The notes beneath the pieces were generated by a model. That model saw nothing but the letters and a program-made list of their open reading frames with translations, did no database searches and had not been told where the DNA came from. From Nilaparvata lugens (taxonomy: Eukaryota > Arthropoda > Insecta > Hemiptera > Delphacidae): a DNA stretch of 64,000 nt. The stretch lies in contig NC_052507.1 in assembly GCF_014356525.2 (NCBI RefSeq), positions 8,638,398-8,702,397 of the forward strand, read 5' to 3'. Positions 11,357 to 24,376 of this stretch are shown piece by piece. Both the position numbers and the translations under genes were made by a program. Each line of letters opens with the position of its first letter. Position 1 is the stretch's first letter.

Positions 11357-11640
11357 AGTATCATAGAGAAACAATACCGTAAGTAGATATCCCATGGTAT
11401 AGGGAATTTATGTCGCAACTTTTACTGTTACCTCAAGACGATTACTGTCGATTATTGTCAATTTTTACTGTTTTGTTAGGGTGAGAGTGTATGAACGGCA
11501 CAATTTGAGAGGCTACCGTCACACAGCTGCATAGGAAAGACATACGTGAACTATCGGCTTGGGATAACAGTAAAAGTTGCGACATAAACGCTCTGTACCA
11601 TGGGATATCTACTAATGCTAAAGTTTCTCTATGGTAGTAT
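11357..11640. mobile_element. MITE, ATAGAGAAAC...AGTAGATATCCCATGG family (copy 1)
   Basis: The left end TATCATAGAGAAACAATACC at 11359 is mirrored by AGTTTCTCTATGGTAGTA near 11637. Inside, AGTAGATATCCCATGGTATA pairs with TACCATGGGATATCTACT, and TTATGTCGCAACTTTTACTG pairs with CAGTAAAAGTTGCGACATAA. Further copies lie at 32549-32815 and 43097-43383. About 280 bp, with no coding capacity. Confidence 0.85.
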
Positions 11641-11689
11641 TTAATTTTTACTGGAATTCAATTTTTTTAATACTCTTAATTATTTGTAC

Positions 11690-12008
11690 TTAAAGCCGTG
11701 TTCACACTGAATAAATGTTCGACATACATGTTCTGCAAACATGTTTTGTTGAGGAGCTCAGGGACAAACATTTCAAGAAGTTTGGATAACCATTGTTTGT
11801 CAAACAAAAAATACTGTTTTTCCAAACATTCTCAGAGTTGACAGCTGTAAAACATGGAACCTGTTCTTCCCACTTACAAATATTTTGTTTGGTGACGCGT
11901 CCACACTGGCCACGGGCAAACATTGTTTGTCAAACATAATACAATTTTCCCAAACTTTTTCAACAAAAATGTTTGTCGAACAACTGTTCAGTGTGGACAC
12001 GGCTTTAC
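11690..12008. mobile_element. Fold-back MITE, TTAAAGCCGTGTTCACACTGA ends
   Basis: The left end TAAAGCCGTGTTCACACTGA at 11691 is mirrored by TCAGTGTGGACACGGCTTTA ending at 12007. The interior carries many short AAACATTGTTTGTC-like inverted and direct copies, so much of the 318 bp can fold. The minus-strand frames of 66-73 codons inside are products of these repeats. Confidence 0.85.
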
Positions 12009-12062
12009 TATGTATAATGAACTAATGTGATATGTTGTTATGGGAGCAATCTCTTGAAGATG

Positions 12063-12224
12063 ATAATAATAATAATAATATTGTGTGACCTGGCTGGCTC
12101 AGGTCTGGTGTCAGAGTTTTCAGGTCGCAACTGATCAATTTCAAGGCATCTGACATGACCTAACGACTGCTTTTTAGGCAACCTGGACCGACGGCTTAAC
12201 GTGTTTATCCGAAACACTGAAGAG
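12063..12224 (-). mobile_element. SINE, 5'-truncated copy
   Basis: In reverse this matches the body and tail of the SINE at 206-460: GTCAGAGTTTTCAGGTCGCA, GACATGACCTAACGACTGC and AACGTGTTTATCCGAAACAC. It ends at a TAATAATAATAATA tail at 12063-12081. The tRNA-like head is missing, the usual result of incomplete reverse transcription. Confidence 0.8.
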
Positions 12225-12328
12225 AAATGCAGAAATAATTTATGATTTCATGTTTTCAAAAATAGATAGATAAATAAATACCGTATATATAGGATAGATG
12301 AGACAGTTGAAGTTTTTATAAATATATA

Positions 12329-15300
12329 GATAAATAAATACCGTATAGATGAGACAGTTGAAGTCAAAAATACTTGAATGCTCTCGTGATATTGTTTACA
12401 AACCTCTTGCCCTATTAATGCCACAAGAACCTCCTTAATAAAGCAAAGCAAGTAGTTATTCCATTCGAAGCGAATACCTTGAATTAACAACCTAAAGACG
12501 CATGCAACTGCTTTGCCCTATTAACAAGTCATAACACAACAACCTCGATATTAAACCTGGCCGGGCAAATTCATATTCAAAGATTATTCAGTCAGAATGT
12601 ATACGGCCTGAAAATTATTCCATTTTGCGAGTTGCGAGGTATGGAAATCTCGTTAAGTTTTCACTGTTTGGGCGGGTATTAGGAGGTGGCCTGACAACAA
12701 CAAACAGGGAAATCTGGCGCGGGAGGTTAGGGGAAGTAGCTTTGAGTGATTATAAGATTTGATTCCAAAACGAGGCAGGACCAGAGCGTTGGCCTATTGC
12801 TCTATTATACAGCAGGAAGGGATAATTATTCCCTGACACCGTCGGGTTGTCGGGAGGGCGAAGCTTGCTTGGGATTTGGTACGCCGGGCCATATTAGGCG
12901 TACATAGGGTGGTTGGTAGCTTGTTCTCCTCCACCCCCCCTCTTTCCAAAACCCCCCATCCCACCCTTTAATAGTACCCAGTGAGGGAAGAGAAAGTAGG
13001 GGATCTTGGAAAAGCATTTTCTGCCAACTACACAACACAACTGCCTCGGTTACATGTCTTCATACATAATACAGTGGTAGCTAGCAGCGAAATCTGTCAC
13101 CATATGTGTGTGAGTGAGAGAGTGTTTGTGTGTGAATTAAGTCACCAAAGCCAATTACCACGCGCGCGCACACATGACACCACTTTTCCAGCGCTCTATC
13201 CTGGGGTTCCTGATTAAAGAATCCCTTGACAAACGGTTTTGGAAGCATATTACTCTACTTTGTGTCAAAAGGAACCAGTTTCATTCAAGATTGATGGAAG
13301 TTTTTGTTGGTTTATGAACATGTGTCATAGGAATTTGAAGTTATGTAACATGGAAATTAGGTTAAAGTATAACTTGGAGTTAAGATCTAATGGAGTTTGA
13401 AAAACTCCAATTGTTAATAAACTCATGTAGTTGATATCTCATGTTTTATATTTTCATCTCCATTATACTAGAGACGGTTGATATCACGAGCTTGAAAATT
13501 GATTCTAGATGGAAAAAATTTTCATGAATGTGATTGAGCGATTCCTCAAATTATTATTTTCGACTAGAATGGAATATCACTCAAACTCTATACCGAAACA
13601 GACACAACTCAAGCGTTAAACAGCAAAGTAACATAATTCTCTGAACTGAAAATTTTACCTTAGTTGATAGTATTATTGAGGTCTCGAAAATGCTTGAATT
13701 GATTGATAAAAGATGAAATTTCTTTGCGAATTTTTCTTCCACGATTATCATTGATTTAGAGTAATAATATTAACAGCGGAGTCAAATTTATAACTTAATT
13801 CTTTTTGAAAATATTATCCATGATAGCTCATGATATATCTCAAATCAATTCACCCCAAAGATCATTTATGATAGATTATTCTTTCTCAATCACCATTGAT
13901 AAAAATTGGCAATATTCTGATAACTCTATCAGCTTAGGTCGAGGTTGAAGATATCGATGGTTAGAGGGGCTCTAACAGGACAACGGTTGCTCGTATCCAT
14001 CAAATTAAATTTAAACTTGTTTAAGCCATGCCACCAAGCAAAAGATACCTCAAGAACCAATTAGCTAATCGGATAATATTGCAATAAGATTACTAATCAT
14101 TGTTCAATTGCTGGTAAACTTGATGGATAAATAAATACCGTATAGATGAGACAGTTGAAGTAAAAAATACTTGAATGTTCTCGTGATATTATTTACAAAT
14201 CTCTTGCCCTATTTATGCCACAAGAACCTCCTTAATAAAGCAAAGCAAGTAGTTATTCCATTCGAAGCGAATACCTCGAATTAACAACCTAAAGACGCAT
14301 GCAACTGCTTTGCCCTATTAACAAGTCATAACACAACAACCTCGATATTAAACCTGGCCGGGCAAATTCATATTCACTGATTATTCAGTCAGAATGTATA
14401 CGGCCTGAAAATTATTCCATTTTGCGAGTTGCAAGGTATGGAAATCTCGTTAAGTTTTCACTGTTTGGGCGGGTATTAGGAGGTGGCCTGACAACAACAA
14501 ACAGGGAAATCTGGCGCGGGAGGTTAGGGGAAGTAGCTTTGAGTGATTATAAGATTTGATTCCAAAACGAGGCAGGACCAGAGCGTTGGCCTATTGCTCT
14601 ATTATACAGCAGGAAGGGATAATTATTCCCTGACACCGTCGGTTTGTCGGGAGGGCGAAGCTTGCTTGGGATTTGGTACGCCGGGCCATATTAGGCGTAC
14701 ATAGGGTGGTTGGTAGCTTGTTCTCCTCCACCCCCCCTCTTTCCAAAACCCCCCATCAATAGTACCCAGTGAGGGAAGAGAAAGTAGGGGATCTTGGAAA
14801 AGCATTTTCTGCCAACTACACAACACTACTGCCTCGGTTACATGTCTTCATACATAATACAGTGGTAGCTAGCAGCGAAATCTGTCACCATATGTGTGTG
14901 AGTGAGAGAGTGTTTTGTGTGTGAATTAAGTCACCAAAGCCCAATTACCACGCGCGCGCACACATGACACCACTTTTCCAGCGCTCTACCCTGGGGTTCC
15001 TGATTAAAGAATCCCTTGACAAACGGTTTTGGAAGCATATTACTCTACTTTGTGTCAAAAGGAACCAGTTTCATTCAAGATTGATGGAAGTTTTTGTTGG
15101 TTTATGAACATGTGACATGTTGTGTCATAGGAATTTGAAGTTATGTAACATGGAAATTAGGTTAAAGTATAACTTGGAGTTAAGATCTCATGGAGTTAGT
15201 GAACTCCAATTGTTAATAAACTAATGTAGTTAAGATCTCATGTTTTATATTTTCATCTCCATTATACTAGAGACGGTTGATATCACGAGCTTGAAAATTG

Positions 15301-15928
15301 ATTCTAGATGGAAAAAATTTTCATGAATGTGATTGAGCGATTCCTCAAATTATTATTTTCGACTAGAATGGAATATCACTCAAACTCTATACCGAAACAG
15401 ACACAACTCAAGCGTTAAACAGCAAAGAACATAATTCTCTGAACTGAAAATTTTACCTTAGTTGATAGTATTATTGAGGTCTCGAAAATGCTTGAATTGA
15501 TTGATAAAAGATGAAATTTCTTTGCGAATTTTTCTTCCACGATTATCATTGATTTAGAGTAATAATATTAACAGCGGAGTCAAATTTATAACTTAACTCT
15601 TTTTGAAAATATTATCCATGATGATAAAAGCTCATGTATATCTCAAATTGACTCACCCCAAAGATCATCTATGATAGGTTATTCTTTCTCAATCACCATT
15701 GATAAAAATTGGCAATATTCTGATAACTCTATCAGCTTAGATCGAGGTTGAAGATATCGATGGTTAGAGGGGCTCTAACAGGACAACGGTTGCTCGTATC
15801 CATCAAATTAAATTTAAACTTGTTTAAGCCATGCCACCAAGCAAAAGATACCTCAAGAACCAATTAGCTAATCGGATAATATTGCAATAAGATTACTAAT
15901 CATTGTTCAATTGCTGGTAAATTTGATA
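12329..15928 (+). repeat. Tandem duplication B, two units of about 1797 bp
   Basis: Unit 1 is about 12329-14125 and unit 2 about 14126-15928. Both start GATAAATAAATACCGTATAG and end near CAATTGCTGGTAAA. Differences are more frequent than in duplication A: an insertion near 15112 (GTGACATGTT), a 9-base loss near 14757 and scattered substitutions. It therefore looks older. The first ~50 bp (GATAAATAAATACCGTATA, then GATGAGACAGTTGAAGT) also occur a third time at 12268-12315, so the breakpoint sits in a short direct repeat. Content is unique AT-rich DNA with short C-rich stretches. No gene is recognised. Confidence 0.9.
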
Positions 15929-16483
15929 GATTTATGTTTAGCTAGAGAATAGAGTTTTGTTTGGTAAACAAGGGGTACAAGTGATGCTTCTCATCACAAT
16001 TTAGCTGATAACTAAGAAAGGAAAGCAATTCGAGACAATGTCATGTCATGAAACTGTACGTTTGACTTGGTAAGAGTATACTGAATAGGTGAATATCATT
16101 TCTATATTGATTTCATGAATGAAGAATTAATTAATCTAAGTAAACTGAAGACTCAATTTCCTCGAAACTAACAATATGTAACTTGGACCCCTTGCATTTT
16201 AACCCCTTCAATTGATAAAAATGATCATTATTGTGATAACAATTATTACTCTATCAGATTAGATCGAGGTTGAAGATATCGATGGTTAGAGGGGCAATTG
16301 AGGTCCGGCTGAGTTGTAGGCTCTCTGCTGTAGACACTAACCGCCGGTCAGTAAATGGATAGGCAATTTACGATCCGCCATTGGCTGAGACGTTTCTGCA
16401 ATTGTCTCGGTCATCTTAATGTTCCATTTCCAATTAAGCTCCAATGTAGTTTTGGGCACCACAGTAGCCAGCTATCTTTGCAG
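15929..16483. other. Unit end of duplication B, third partial copy, then unique DNA
   Basis: At about 16205-16300 the sequence again reads ATTGATAAAAATGATCATTA, then CTCTATCAG and GAGGTTGAAGATATCGATGG, matching 13890-13970 and 15695-15770. The array therefore had at least a partial third unit. The rest, including a GC-richer stretch at 16300-16420, holds nothing I recognise. Confidence 0.6.
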
Positions 16484-16860
16484 ATGCCTTCTTTGATTTC
16501 GAGTTATTTCGTTGGGTGAAGAAAATTAGTATTCTATTGAGCAGATATTGTATTTTAGAAGTTGCCTTCTTTGATTTCGGCAGTATTTCAGTGGAAGAAG
16601 AGAGTAATTAGTATTCTTTAAGGAGATATTGTATCTAAGCAGTTGCCATCTTTGATTTCGACAGAATTTCGGTGGAAGAAGAGAATTAGTATTCTATTCA
16701 GGAGATATTGTATCTAAGCAGTTGCCTTCTTTAATTTCGGGAGTGGATAAAGAAAATTAGTACTCCATTGAGCAGATATTGTATTTTAGAAGTTGCCTTC
16801 TTTGATTTCGGGACTATTATAGTGGATAAAGAAAATTAGTATTCTCTTAAGCATATTGGT
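16484..16860 (+). repeat. Minisatellite, about 71-81 bp unit, five copies
   Basis: GCCTTCTTTGATTTCG recurs at 16486, 16564, 16645, 16724 and 16795 with a shared body (AAGAAAATTAGTATTCTATT, GAGATATTGTATCTAAGCAG). Units differ by small indels. Non-coding. Confidence 0.85.
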
Positions 16861-17157
16861 TTCAGATATTACCAATATTTTATTTCACAGTATCCGAGGA
16901 AAACATTGTAGTTAGTATATCAAAATCAGCTGCAAAATGTCATTGGAAAAGCGAATACATAGAGAAACTGTATAGAATAGTTGTTCCACAATAAAACCGT
17001 AGAGAAAAGATAGCATCTCTATGATAATACTCATCAGCTACTCACTATAGGTTTTAAATGAAGTAACTTATCTGAATCAGCATTTATAGTTCAGATTATT
17101 ATAAAACATTCTTCACTCATATGGGCTATTTTTGTACAAATTAATAAAAATAATATA
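16861..17157. other. No feature recognised
   Basis: AT-rich, with no repeats matched elsewhere. Confidence 0.4.
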
Positions 17158-17612
17158 AAAACTTGTAGTACCCTTTATTAGATTAAAGACTTTAAAATAT
17201 TTCAACGATTAGTTTCTCGTTGGAATATTCGAAAGTTTCTAATGATAAAGGGTACTACAAGTTTTTATTGATTTCTTCATTGTTCTTGTCAATCAATTAA
17301 CTTGTAGTACATTTTATTATCAAAAACTTTAAAATATTTCAACTAGTTTCTCGTTGGAATATTTCAAAGATTTTATTAATAAAGGTTACTAAAAGTTTCT
17401 ATTTTGTTTTATCAATTTATGAAAAGTTATCAATCTATAGTTCGGCTTTAGATTTACTAGTGTTCCTGTCAATTAATGTTCTTGTCAATTAATTAACTTA
17501 TTGTAGTACCTTTTATAATCAAAAACTTTCAAATATTTCAACGACTAGTTTCTTGTTGAAATATTTTAAAGTTTTTAATAATAATGGGTACTACAAGTTT
17601 TTATATTGCCTT
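17158..17612. repeat. Three consecutive fold-backs with GTAGTACC...GGGTACTAC arms
   Basis: The hairpins are at about 17158-17270, 17300-17400 and 17507-17612. Each has a left arm AACTTGTAGTACCCTTTATT (or a variant), a core ATTTCAACGACTAGTTTCTC followed by GTTGGAATATTTC, and a right arm AAGGGTACTACAAGTTTTTA. The outer arm resembles AAGGGTACTGAGATTTTTAT at 52571, a Penelope-like tail. These may therefore be multimerised tails of such an element, but no protein remnant is present here. Confidence 0.75.
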
Positions 17613-17734
17613 TATGAATTTCAGATTAATAATTTATGGAAAGTTATCAACCCATAGTTTAGTTTCAGATTTACTATTGTTCCGTTGATATTTGTTGAGA
17701 AACCTTCCTTCATCGTGAAACACTTTGATTATGT

Positions 17735-17780
17735 TCACTTGAAAATAGCATCAATGTCCGAAACATGTTTTGATTAAATT
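17735..17780 (+). mobile_element. Penelope-like tail fragment
   Basis: GCATCAATGTCCGAAACATG followed by TTTTGATTAAAT matches the tail at 52540-52572. The mirrored arm seen there is absent here. Confidence 0.45.
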
Positions 17781-18026
17781 GACAATTATTGCAGACTGGA
17801 GACTGTTGTTTCACTCTTTGGAATCTCACCAACACGACACAGAGCAAAGTGCACAATCTCCGCAAAAAAATCCACGAACTCAAATCCCCAATCGCATCGT
17901 GCTCGAACACAAAAACTCGTCATTACACGACGATTTCGATTTCAAAGTTGACAAGCTACGTTGACGACAGCAAAGTGGGATCTCCCACTTCAACTTCTGC
18001 CAATTGATTGCAATTCGCCTGAGAGA

Positions 18027-18412
18027 TATCCATCCCACTCTGTACAATGGTGTTCCTATTCCATCCATCCCACTCCGTACAACGGTCTATGGCTTTCCCA
18101 ACCCTGATCTCCATGCCAAGGTGAAAATGAGTGGTTTGAGTTCCCTTTTCCATCTATCGCACTCTGTACAACGGTCTATGGCTTTCCCAACCCCTGCTCT
18201 CCACCCCAAGGTGAAAATGAGTGGTTTCAGTTCCCTATTCTTCCATGCCACACTGTACAACGGTCTATGGCTTTCCCAACCCCTGCTCTCCACCCCAAGG
18301 TGAAAATGAGTGGTTTGAGTTCCCTTTTCCATCTATCCAACCCTGTACAACGGTCTATGGCTTTCCCAACCACTACTCCCCACCCGAAGGTAGACTAAAA
18401 ATGAGCGGTTGA
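18027..18412 (+). repeat. Minisatellite, about 88-90 bp unit, four copies
   Basis: GTACAACGGTCTATGGCTTT recurs at 18078, 18166, 18255 and 18345, with CAACCCCTGCTCTCCACCCC and AAAATGAGTGGTTTGAGTTC between. The repeat is not a multiple of three throughout, so the open frames on both strands are repeat-driven and not genes. Confidence 0.9.
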
Positions 18413-18873
18413 AACACTAGAAAGAAAGGGAAGTATCTCTTATTGGAAGGTAGCAGTGTGTGTGCAGTGAAAAAAATCACTCCACACCGCACAAACACTA
18501 GAGAGAGCACTTGAGAAGGGAAATTCCGACGATTGCCAATTTGAAATATCAATCACATTGCCACAGGGCGATGTGAGAGTGGCGACTGCAGTGAGCTTCA
18601 CTTAAAAATGTCAGGGTTCCTTATCGGTAACCGTGATGCTAACCATTAAACTAATACTGACAGTTTTTTAGTGAATCTGATTCAAGAGTGGTGTAGGAAT
18701 TTAATCAGTTGTCGTTTCACTCATTCATTCACTCTCTCACTTAGTCACTCACTCAAACCAGCAACGTCATCGTTGGTAGAACCATTTTCATTTTTATATT
18801 TTTAAATTTTTCTCATACAGATTTCTAGCTTCCAACTACAACCACCTCAGTAATCCCACAGTGCTCATTCATA
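18413..18873. other. No feature recognised
   Basis: Unique DNA with a short CACTCACT-like stretch near 18717-18760. Confidence 0.4.
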
Positions 18874-19210
18874 TGATGAGGTTATAATGGCAGTGTTTGA
18901 TTAGCAATGGTAGACTATTGCTATCATTCAACAATGCGAGATCTTTCTCGCTTTGCTCTGTTGCCAGATCGTCTTTTAACAATGTAGAAATAATAATTGA
19001 TTAACATAATATTTCATCTTAATCATGAAAATCTATTATGGAATTATTGCTTCATGAAATATAATTGATTATTTCAAACGAGAATCACTGTTAATAATAT
19101 ATCAATAAACCTGTCTCAGCTACTGTCTATAGAAGGCATTGACAAGACAGAGGATCGGCAACGTTTTCCTGCTATCTTTCTCCACTGCCATTATAACGTG
19201 GACCTCACTG
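18874..19210. mobile_element. MITE, GGTCCACGTTATAATGGCAGTG family
   Basis: The left end GAGGTTATAATGGCAGTGTT at 18881 lacks the GTCCAC segment. The right end ACTGCCATTATAACGTGGAC is intact and finishes CCTCACT at 19210. Internal blocks GATTAGCAATGGTAGA, TGCTCTGTTGCCAGATCGTC and GAAGGCATTGACAAGACAGA match the members at 4944 and 5760. Confidence 0.8.
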
Positions 19211-19274
19211 TTATAGTGAGATTCACTTCTTAAAATCAGCACCTCATCAACATTAATAAGCTTTCCTTGTACGT

Positions 19275-20075
19275 AATTTGAGGAAGCAGCTCCATCATTG
19301 TCAAGTGCATTGGGCTCTTAGTTAGGATTCCAGGGTTCAGGTGATTGAATGTTCGACTGTAAGTATTGAACATTTTGATCAATCCAATGCAAATTTATAT
19401 ATTCAATAACCAATTAATATTCATAGGTCATTTCTATCTATCATTTAAAAGAGCAGATAGCTTCATGTTTTGCTAGTGTGGCAAGATCTTCAGATTCCAG
19501 GGTTTTGGAATTGGTATGTTTGAATCACAGCCACCTACTTCAGAAGTCGATGGAAAAGAAAAATGGCAACCATGCCATCTCATCATTCCCACTGACTCTA
19601 CAACATGAATTACACCATAGCACTACCTATCATTGTAACACAATAAAAGTTATTAAGTACTCTTCCATTTTCTCATAACCTAAATTTGATTCTGGACGGT
19701 AGTATGAATTTGAAAAGGGACTGTTTTGAGCATAAGTCTATTGTGCCTTCTGATATAAGTGTGAAGCTGGGTTTAGAAATAAGTTTCTCAATTTAAAACT
19801 TTATAGAACAGAAACTCAGGGAGTGGGAGTGCGAATTTTTAATGAGAAAACATGAAGAACCCAAAACATAACCTATAAACTTGAGTGTTAATAGGAAATG
19901 ACATTGGGTAATACGGCGAGGCAGAACATCGAAAAGGATCTCTCTGCCAATAGAAGCCATATGAATAAATAAAATCTTCCATCCTTTTCAAGTGCAGCGA
20001 TCTCATAGTTAGGATATCAGGGTTTTGGCGTTTGTATGTTCGATGGTAACTATATAATGCTTTGATCAATTCACG
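19275..20075 (+). repeat. Diverged repeat of about 100 bp, three copies
   Basis: About 19292-19400, 19450-19530 and 19983-20075 share a weak pattern: TTAGGATTCCAGGGTT or TTAGGATATCAGGGTTTTGG, then GTATGTTCGA-like sequence, then TTTTGATCAAT. A GTTCGA-like core could be a decayed polymerase III B box, which would make these old SINE remnants. The evidence is thin. Confidence 0.35.
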
Positions 20076-23000
20076 TCGGATTTCAAGCACTAATCCTTCA
20101 ACCCCTTTTAGTGAGAGTCAAGTTTTCAAGTCAGCATCTGGTTGAATTGATTCCCCATTCTTGTCTGTCAATCAACAAAGGAGAAGGCTCATCATTATCT
20201 AATCTTGCACCGTTGCTGAATCGTTTGTATGATATGAAGAAATATAATGAACAATCAGAATAGTTTATCACGATTATTATAAGAGTTTATTATCGAATCA
20301 TGAAATAATATATTCTCTTGATGAATATTCAAGATAAAATTGATCATGATCAACAAGGATCAATAGTTAAAGCTTGAAGCTTTAACTATTCGAACACACG
20401 AGTTTGACAGTGAACAGTGACAATGTACATGGAATGTGGTAAATTGTCCGATTCACAATTTACCAAGTGAAAAGTTCCGCGTACCATGGGAGGAATTTTG
20501 ACAGATTCTGTTCCAGAAACCTGTTCCAGCTCCAAAATCTTGCCCCACAGTCGAAGTGTGGTAAATTGTCCAACCTGGTACAGTTCCAACTATCTGAGCT
20601 CTCATTGGTCGACTATTGTAGTCTGCTTGCTTCTCTGCGCATGCGCTGATAGTTTGTTCACCATAGCATAGCATAGAATCCATAACCTACAATATGATGT
20701 TTGATAAATATTCATTAAATGAATTTTTCTCGATAGAAAATTTGAGAGTAATGGAATAAATGAAATTTACACTTTTCTAGACGGTAGGTTTGTGAAACAG
20801 CCTCTCTTCATTCATGCAGCTAGTAAACGACACAGTTTAGTGTAAATCATTTATATATGTGCGCGCCAAAAGCTTGAACCAACGATTTTGAAATGGCGTT
20901 CCATGTGAACATTTAGCATTAGTCACGTGATGGAACAATTTACGATTGGAACTGGAACAATTTACTGAACACAGACGTACACATTATAATTCTCAAGTGG
21001 TCCAATCTGACTATTCACACTTAACCCGACAGAGTGAGTACGAATAATACCATCAGAACTCTGACGTTATTTTTGTGAATAACGGTTTGCCTGGCTTGGC
21101 TGCAGTCGGTAAAGCATGAGTACAAAAATATATGACTTTGGTTGTGGTTCCTAGAATACAACTTAGATAAAAATTCTTATAGGCACGCTCAGGAGCTCCC
21201 GCAGTTCACTGCTCTTGGACAATTTATATAGATCTCTGGAACGTATTATTTCCAGAGATTTGATTATCAATGCAATATATTGCTGAGTAAACCAGCTTAT
21301 TCTGTATATTTCTTTATATTTCTTAATATTTCAATACTGATAATTCGATAGATAAATATGAGATTGGTCATGCATGGAAGTGGAGAATCAAATGAAGGAT
21401 ACACCATAAAAAATTTGATATATATATTGTACAAATAAAAACATTAACGACCAAATAAATGTAGAAATATAAATATAGAACAACAAGCAAAAAAAAAAAA
21501 AAATAAAAATAACAAATATATCAAAAATAAAATATCACAGATTGGCTCACTACTTCTTAGCTCTTTAGGACGAAACGTTACCATGTGCTTTTAATTCATT
21601 AATAATATGCATTTATTTTCATGCAGTCTAGGTATCGACTTGCTGCTGCTTGTCGATTTAAAAATCTCACTGTATATCTTCTTTCCAAAAATCATAAAAA
21701 TAATCAATTGATAAATCATAAATTATAAATATATCAATATCTATAGGTCTCAGTATATTCCTCAATAATATATATATATCTCTCAGGGCTTAAGGTTCGG
21801 CCTCTGATGGAAGTAGATAAATCAATTTATCCAGTGAACAAGAGCTACATTATATCTTTACAATCGTTAATAAAATCAATGATTGAGTGAGCATATGTAT
21901 ATTATAAGATTAAAATTAAATATTCCTTAATCTGTGCATCTTTGGATATTAAATTTGATACAACTCTTATCCAATAAAATATATTTTTGTACCTTTTTAA
22001 GACTTGCGCAAGTTTTATAATAGTTTTTAATATTTATAACCTTTCCAACGAGCTAGCTTTTTATATCTGTTTCACTCGAAGCACTGAGGGCGCCCTAACT
22101 TTATATATTTCGATAATTTATCACTCACGTGCTGAATTTTTACAAGATGTTGGCGGCGATCCGAATTTCCTGGCTGTCCTGGATTTTTGGTGGCCGAAGT
22201 CGTCCTCTCCAAGGGAATAAATAAATATTTAAATGACTTTCGCTTTAATGCAGCATCACTAAGTCTCATAAAAAATTAGTTGAATTAAAACTTTAATTCA
22301 TTCAAAAGTAAAATTTAACAAGGGTCTTGTGCTCTACAAAATTTAGTGTCGTTCCATAGTGGCGTCTGGCAGGCAAGTGGGGAGATTCTACCCCTCTTTT
22401 CTACAATCCCATTTCCGACTTACAAATTTACATATATTTAAATAATTCACTACTACACCATTAAAAGGATCAAATAGTCCATGCCAATCTACTAAATTAT
22501 AACCTACATCTTAGGTATAACATTTTATAATTCTCAGACCATATCTGATACATAACTGAGTAGTGATAATTATAATTCTTATCATTTATAGAAATATTTA
22601 TATATACATTGAATCGGCTCTCTATTGCCGCCCATCGATTACTGCAATTTGATTGGTTCATGCAAATTCACTAATGTATCCATGCGCCTAGGAATATCCT
22701 ACTTCCTTAATATTCTAATTTATTTTTATTTGGTAGTTTAAGTATGTTCATTACAGATAATAAATATTTTTGGAATTTATAAGTTGTGTTTCCCTCTATA
22801 GCAATTAGCCATGTGCTTTCCAAAATCCTCTAGTTGAATACTATTTGTTTACAACAAATTTTTGCCAAAGTGTCTGGTTAGATTTCACATTATACAACTT
22901 GATCGATTATTAGGTCCCCGATCAGTAGGTATTGAAGCCTAACCTCAAATTTTCCAATACTTATATAATATAATAAGTAGCAAATAAAATCCTTTCTATT

Positions 23001-23949
23001 CGGCTGTTCTAATTTTAGCCATGGTACCCGTTATTATCTAATCTTTCATTTGTTGTTATCACATTTGGTGATAATAGAATAGATTTTTTACTTCAGACCT
23101 ATAAAATTCTTCCAATCAGCGATTTTGCTTGCCTATCGAATTTTAATATGTTACAGAACTTATGAGAATTATATTATATCTACATACTAGAAACATAACT
23201 AGTTTCTACTCTTTAAGAGCGATTTCCAAGTGTAAAGTTGTGTTTCAACAATTTCAGTAGCCCTTTAAATAAAAGTGAGCACTACCAATCATGCCTTGCC
23301 ATTCTTCACAATTGAATAGATTGTGGGTGAGAGGAGAGAAGTGGGTTGGGAAAAGCATCGATAGTATTAATGCCCTGGCTTTTATGCCATCATTTATTGA
23401 AAGCTATCTGAAGCACGATGTGTATGTGTGTGAAGGATGGTGGAGTGGCGGAGGGGGAAATGATTGGCGGCGAAGAGGTAGGTGGTGGTGGGGCGAGGAG
23501 GAGGTAATATGGGGTGGGGCGTGTTGGTCACTGCCAACAGGCAGGCATTGAAAGCAAGGACGTTCCAGCACTTGTAATGATGGCAGGGGGAGGGGGCCTT
23601 GCATTCACGTTAGGCCACTAATCACAGTCAGCGTGATTTTGCCATTTCTCTTGGCCTGGTCCTCCGGGGCCGGACACTAAATTGTCAATATCTCTCCATC
23701 TCCAATCACTCTTGTTAGTGGCCGACACTATTTCACCCTTTCATTCAGCCATGACAGGTCTCTTACTACACTTCCAGTCGCTGAAAACATTCAAGCATCT
23801 CTCACTCTCACACATTTCTCTCTCTTCATCCATCATCCTCTGCTCCTATCACCCTCTATCTTTCTCCTCATCTATCACACCAATCTATGTCCAACACTTT
23901 CTTCATCGATCGCATAAAAGTATATTATTTTTTACATCCTAATTGAAGA
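20076..23949. other. No gene recognised in 3.9 kb of AT-rich DNA
   Basis: Open frames are short and unrecognised. A weak inverted pair, GGTAAATTGTCC near 20440 and 20559 versus GGAACAATTTAC near 20952, could mark a decayed element. 23291-23610 is locally G-rich (GGTGGTGGGGCGAGGAGGAG near 23490). 23682-23930 is pyrimidine-rich and open only for that reason. Confidence 0.45.
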
Positions 23950-24220
23950 ATTGGGTGGCTTGTTGGAGTAATTAATAATGTGCCAGACTGTCTACTTATC
24001 ATGAGAACCTGAGTTCGAATCTAGACCAGGGCAAAAGTTTTTGACCACAGCACAATTACATGGATACGGCCGTCTTTCAGAGGTATGTCGTCGGTCCTGA
24101 CTATCTAATAAGTAGTCGTCATATCTCATCATCATTCCTCTCACTCATTACCCACGCATACCTTAAGAGCTGATGTGGTCATCACCCTCAGTATTATTAT
24201 TATCATTATTATTATAATCA
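23950..24220 (+). mobile_element. SINE, diverged copy
   Basis: A B-box-like GAGTTCGAATCTAG at 24011, the body GTCGGTCCTGACTATCTAAT then AAGTAGTCGTCAT, and the tail ATTATTATTATCATTATTAT at 24195 follow the order of the SINE at 206-460. The head has diverged and the A box is doubtful. Confidence 0.65.
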
Positions 24221-24376
24221 CAATCCATTTTGTTTATGAAGTTTGTACAATATTATGATATCATTGATAATCAGATTGCATTCGAATCTTCATCCTATTA
24301 GATTATTTCTCATACACTATGGAACCCAATGAATTATTACCTATATTGTCATTTATTGTAAATTGGTATATAAGCA

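Noticed and set aside
18004..18412. Repeat-containing frames of 63-99 codons
   Set aside because: Driven by the 88-90 bp minisatellite, whose unit length is not a fixed multiple of three.
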